Below are positions 4,810 through 6,427 of a DNA stretch of 6,427 nt, in pieces. Under the pieces are notes generated by a model. The model was given only the letters and a program-made list of their open reading frames with translations. It was not told the DNA's origin and did no database searches. The translations under genes were made by a program, and so were the position numbers. Origin of the DNA: Fidelibacterota bacterium REDSEA-S14_B6 (GTDB lineage Bacteria > Fidelibacterota > Marinisomatia > Marinisomatales > S15-B10); the NCBI GenBank assembly GCA_001626655.1, contig LUOC01000179.1, positions 1 through 6,427 on the forward strand, read 5' to 3'. How positions within the stretch are numbered: the stretch's first letter is position 1; the number at the start of each line of letters is the position of its first letter.

Positions 4810-6280
4810 CTCGAAGAGGGCGCTGATGCCGTATGTAATAAACGGCGCCAGCGCCGCTCACCACAATGAACAGGATGGCGGTAAACAGTTGCGCCCGCGT
4901 TCTTAGCTGACGGACCGCGTAGATCGCCGCGAGACTGGTAAAAAGACCGATGATAGCGAAATCGAGTTTTCCACCGATAATAAATGCTACAAGAACTGCC
5001 ATCGCAATCGAAGCGGACATGGCTATCCTTCCATCAAAAAGGACAGTCAAAACCATGGCGCCGACAGTGAATGGGATGAGATATTCAGACAGTTCAAATG
5101 TGATGACAAACAGATGAGATACGCCTATGATGAGGAAGAAAAGCAGGCTGAAAAGGAGCAGTATGCCGTTTCGGTTGAACAGTTCCGGGCGGTGTGTCCG
5201 CATGGAAACGAAGAAGAGTGAAAGAATTGCCGTCACAAGAATGAAGCGGCCGAGCCACGGCAGCACCATGGCGATCCCCTGTTCGGCTCTTTCCTGCTGT
5301 TCGATAGCGTGCTGATAAGACTGGAGTTTGAGGAGAGTCTCAGGCGTTATACGCGTGTTGATGTCGACGATCCTCTCGTTCTGCATCACGATTCCCTGAT
5401 AACGGGGGACTCTCGACGTGGCGGTGGCTTGGCGCCGTTCCGTCTGTTCGCGGTCGAATATGACGTTCGGTTTCAGGAATTCCACGATCACCCTGTAGCC
5501 GATATTTCGGATCAGCTCATTTTCAGGATAAGCTTCGGTTATCTCTCTCTTCGCCTGTGTCCACGCCTCCTCAAGATCGAGGAGGTCTCCCTTTGTCATA
5601 ATCTCGGAGATATCGGTTGACGCCACTGCGATTTCATCACTCTCGATTTCGGCCCGGGGAATGTCCAGAATTCCGACGGCCCACTGGTTCCTGCTGATAT
5701 TCTGAAGGGAGAGGGTAAGAGAGTCCAGATCGGTTTGCGCTTCCTCTTCACCAACCGACACGATAAACTGAGTCCACTCAGGATCGCTGGCGTCGAATGA
5801 ATATTTTTCTGAAAACTGCTCCTGAAGCGTCGCGAGGGCGGCGCTGTCGGTGACGGCCCTTGTCTTCAGCTTTTCCTCCTCTTCGCCGTAACGTTTTTCC
5901 CAGAGCAGTTGGAGCGTCGTCTGGTAAGCGGCGCCGGTCTTGGACAGATCTGCGACAGCAGCCACGAGCTGTTCAATCTCAGTCGACTGCTGCTCGGCGA
6001 TGTCGTACCGCCGCTCGAACCTGAAAGGTTCTATCCTGATCGCTTCGGCGAGATCGTTCTTAAGCTGTTCCTCATGTTTGAGGATGGGGAAGTTGAACTC
6101 GGCAACGATCTCTTCCCGCGTCACTTCCCCCAGTTCATAGTTGTATTCCAGCGCTTTTCCGCCGGGGAACAGGAATGAGACGGCGATAACGAGTCCGCTC
6201 AGAATCAGCCACCGATTGATCTGTGCCCGCTTCTGTTCGTTCGACAGTTTGGCTCTACGACTGCGGTGTAGTGGAGTCAT
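4757..6280 (-). CDS. 7TM-HD cyclic-di-AMP phosphodiesterase (PgpH-type), N-terminal membrane fragment
   Basis: This is the membrane part of the same gene. From ATG 6280 (507 codons) it has a first membrane helix (about 24-40, WLILSGLVIAVSFLF) and an extracytoplasmic 7TMR-HDED domain (about 41-335) with LGEVTREEIVAEFNFPI near its start and FLKPNVIFDREQT and GIVMQNERIV near its end. Six further helices follow at roughly 341-360, 371-392, 400-415, 420-436, 438-456 and 463-480. Sequence after about residue 478 is an off-frame tail (RHQRPLRGDLRRHF onward) to a TAA at 4757-4759. The HD domain continues in the +1 frame. The usual family pattern has about two further half-helices between QLFTAILFIVVSG and ALFEVIFG, so some 40-50 residues are probably missing. 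The ATG lies 12 nt after the acyl-CoA dehydrogenase stop, without a visible Shine-Dalgarno site, so it may depend on coupling. Confidence 0.87.
   Translation of the reverse strand: MTPLHRSRRAKLSNEQKRAQINRWLILSGLVIAVSFLFPGGKALEYNYELGEVTREEIVAEFNFPILKHEEQLKNDLAEAIRIEPFRFERRYDIAEQQSTEIEQLVAAVADLSKTGAAYQTTLQLLWEKRYGEEEEKLKTRAVTDSAALATLQEQFSEKYSFDASDPEWTQFIVSVGEEEAQTDLDSLTLSLQNISRNQWAVGILDIPRAEIESDEIAVASTDISEIMTKGDLLDLEEAWTQAKREITEAYPENELIRNIGYRVIVEFLKPNVIFDREQTERRQATATSRVPRYQGIVMQNERIVDINTRITPETLLKLQSYQHAIEQQERAEQGIAMVLPWLGRFILVTAILSLFFVSMRTHRPELFNRNGILLLFSLLFFLIIGVSHLFVITFELSEYLIPFTVGAMVLTVLFDGRIAMSASIAMAVLVAFIIGGKLDFAIIGLFTSLAAIYAVRQLRTRAQLFTAILFIVVSGAGAVYYIRHQRPLRGDLRRHFRSDTARADRL
4843..4860 (-). 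other. Frame-change point in pgpH with a 14-nt inverted repeat
   Basis: The membrane frame is followed sensibly to VSGAGA; the HD frame, offset by +1, is open only from 4857 and reads sensibly from APFITYGIS. The switch must therefore fall near 4843-4860. This interval contains a perfect inverted repeat, CGGCGC-TG-GCGCCG on the - strand (4843-4856). Either the true gene has a net length change here, or sequencing/assembly failed at the GC hairpin. No programmed-frameshift slippery motif is visible at this point. Confidence 0.7.
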
Positions 6281-6292
6281 GATAAAGGAAAC

Positions 6293-6427
6293 TTAAACAG
6301 AAATGGCCGTATCGAGTGACTTTAGGATTTCTCTCAGGATGACAATCTTCTGGACTTCGCTTGTCCCTTCCCCAATGGTGAGTACTTTTGCATCGCGGAA
6401 ATATCTTTCCGCCGGATACTCCTTGAT
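6293..6427 (-). CDS. Acyl-CoA dehydrogenase, C-terminal end
   Basis: Only the last 44 residues are in the window; the gene runs off the right edge. They read EYPAERYFRDAKVLTIGEGT followed by SEVQKIVILREILK, the conserved C-terminal motif of flavin-dependent acyl-CoA dehydrogenases. The RYFRDAK and IGEGTSEVQ segments form part of the FAD/tetramer interface, with a final helix after them. These enzymes oxidise acyl-CoA to 2-enoyl-CoA in fatty-acid or branched-chain amino-acid breakdown and pass electrons to ETF. The stop TAA is at 6293-6295, 12 nt before the pgpH ATG on the same strand. No terminator fits in the gap, so pgpH and its downstream genes are probably read through from this gene. The chain-length specificity cannot be judged from this fragment. 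Confidence 0.9.
   Translation of the reverse strand: MKEYPAERYFRDAKVLTIGEGTSEVQKIVILREILKSLDTAISV

Noticed and set aside
4432..4869. 145-codon + strand frame opposite the HD domain
   Set aside because: Antisense shadow of a well-conserved HD domain; no homology visible.

Overview
This is a bacterial chromosomal window (GC a little above 50%) made of housekeeping genes in two converging blocks. The + strand block (1-1889) holds the 3' end of an outer-membrane beta-barrel protein, a YjbQ/UPF0047 family protein and a class I SAM-dependent methyltransferase. The - strand block (6427 down to 1883) reads, in transcription order: the C-terminus of an acyl-CoA dehydrogenase, a 7TM-HD (PgpH-type) cyclic-di-AMP phosphodiesterase in two frames, the rRNA-processing endoribonuclease YbeY, a CNNM/CBS/CorC membrane protein, and the house-cleaning pyrophosphohydrolase MazG. 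The blocks meet tail to tail with a 7-nt overlap of stop regions. No stretch over 300 bases lacks a gene.

The porin-like barrel shows that the organism is diderm. The YbeY metal motif has Asp where most bacteria have the third His, a variant I associate with Bacteroidetes and relatives. An FCB-group or other uncultured diderm is a reasonable but weak guess. I see no tRNA, rRNA, CRISPR array, insertion sequence, phage gene or defence system.

The - strand genes look like one tightly packed operon: 12 nt between the dehydrogenase and pgpH, an ATGA stop/start overlap between pgpH and ybeY, 26 nt between ybeY and the corC-like ATG, and a 14-nt overlap into mazG. pgpH-ybeY-corC neighbours are common in bacteria and join second-messenger turnover, ribosome quality control and ion homeostasis.

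The most notable thing is damage confined to the middle of this operon. pgpH is broken by a frame change in its last membrane segments, probably with about 40-50 residues missing. The corC-like gene lacks its usual N-terminal 60-70 residues right at the junction with ybeY, and it also lacks most of its second CBS motif through an in-frame gap. The genes on both sides (yjbQ, methyltransferase, mazG) look full length. Either this operon is decaying or the assembly has lost short stretches here; the sequence alone cannot decide. The other notable point is that the methyltransferase appears to start at CTG. I found no convincing new biological system.
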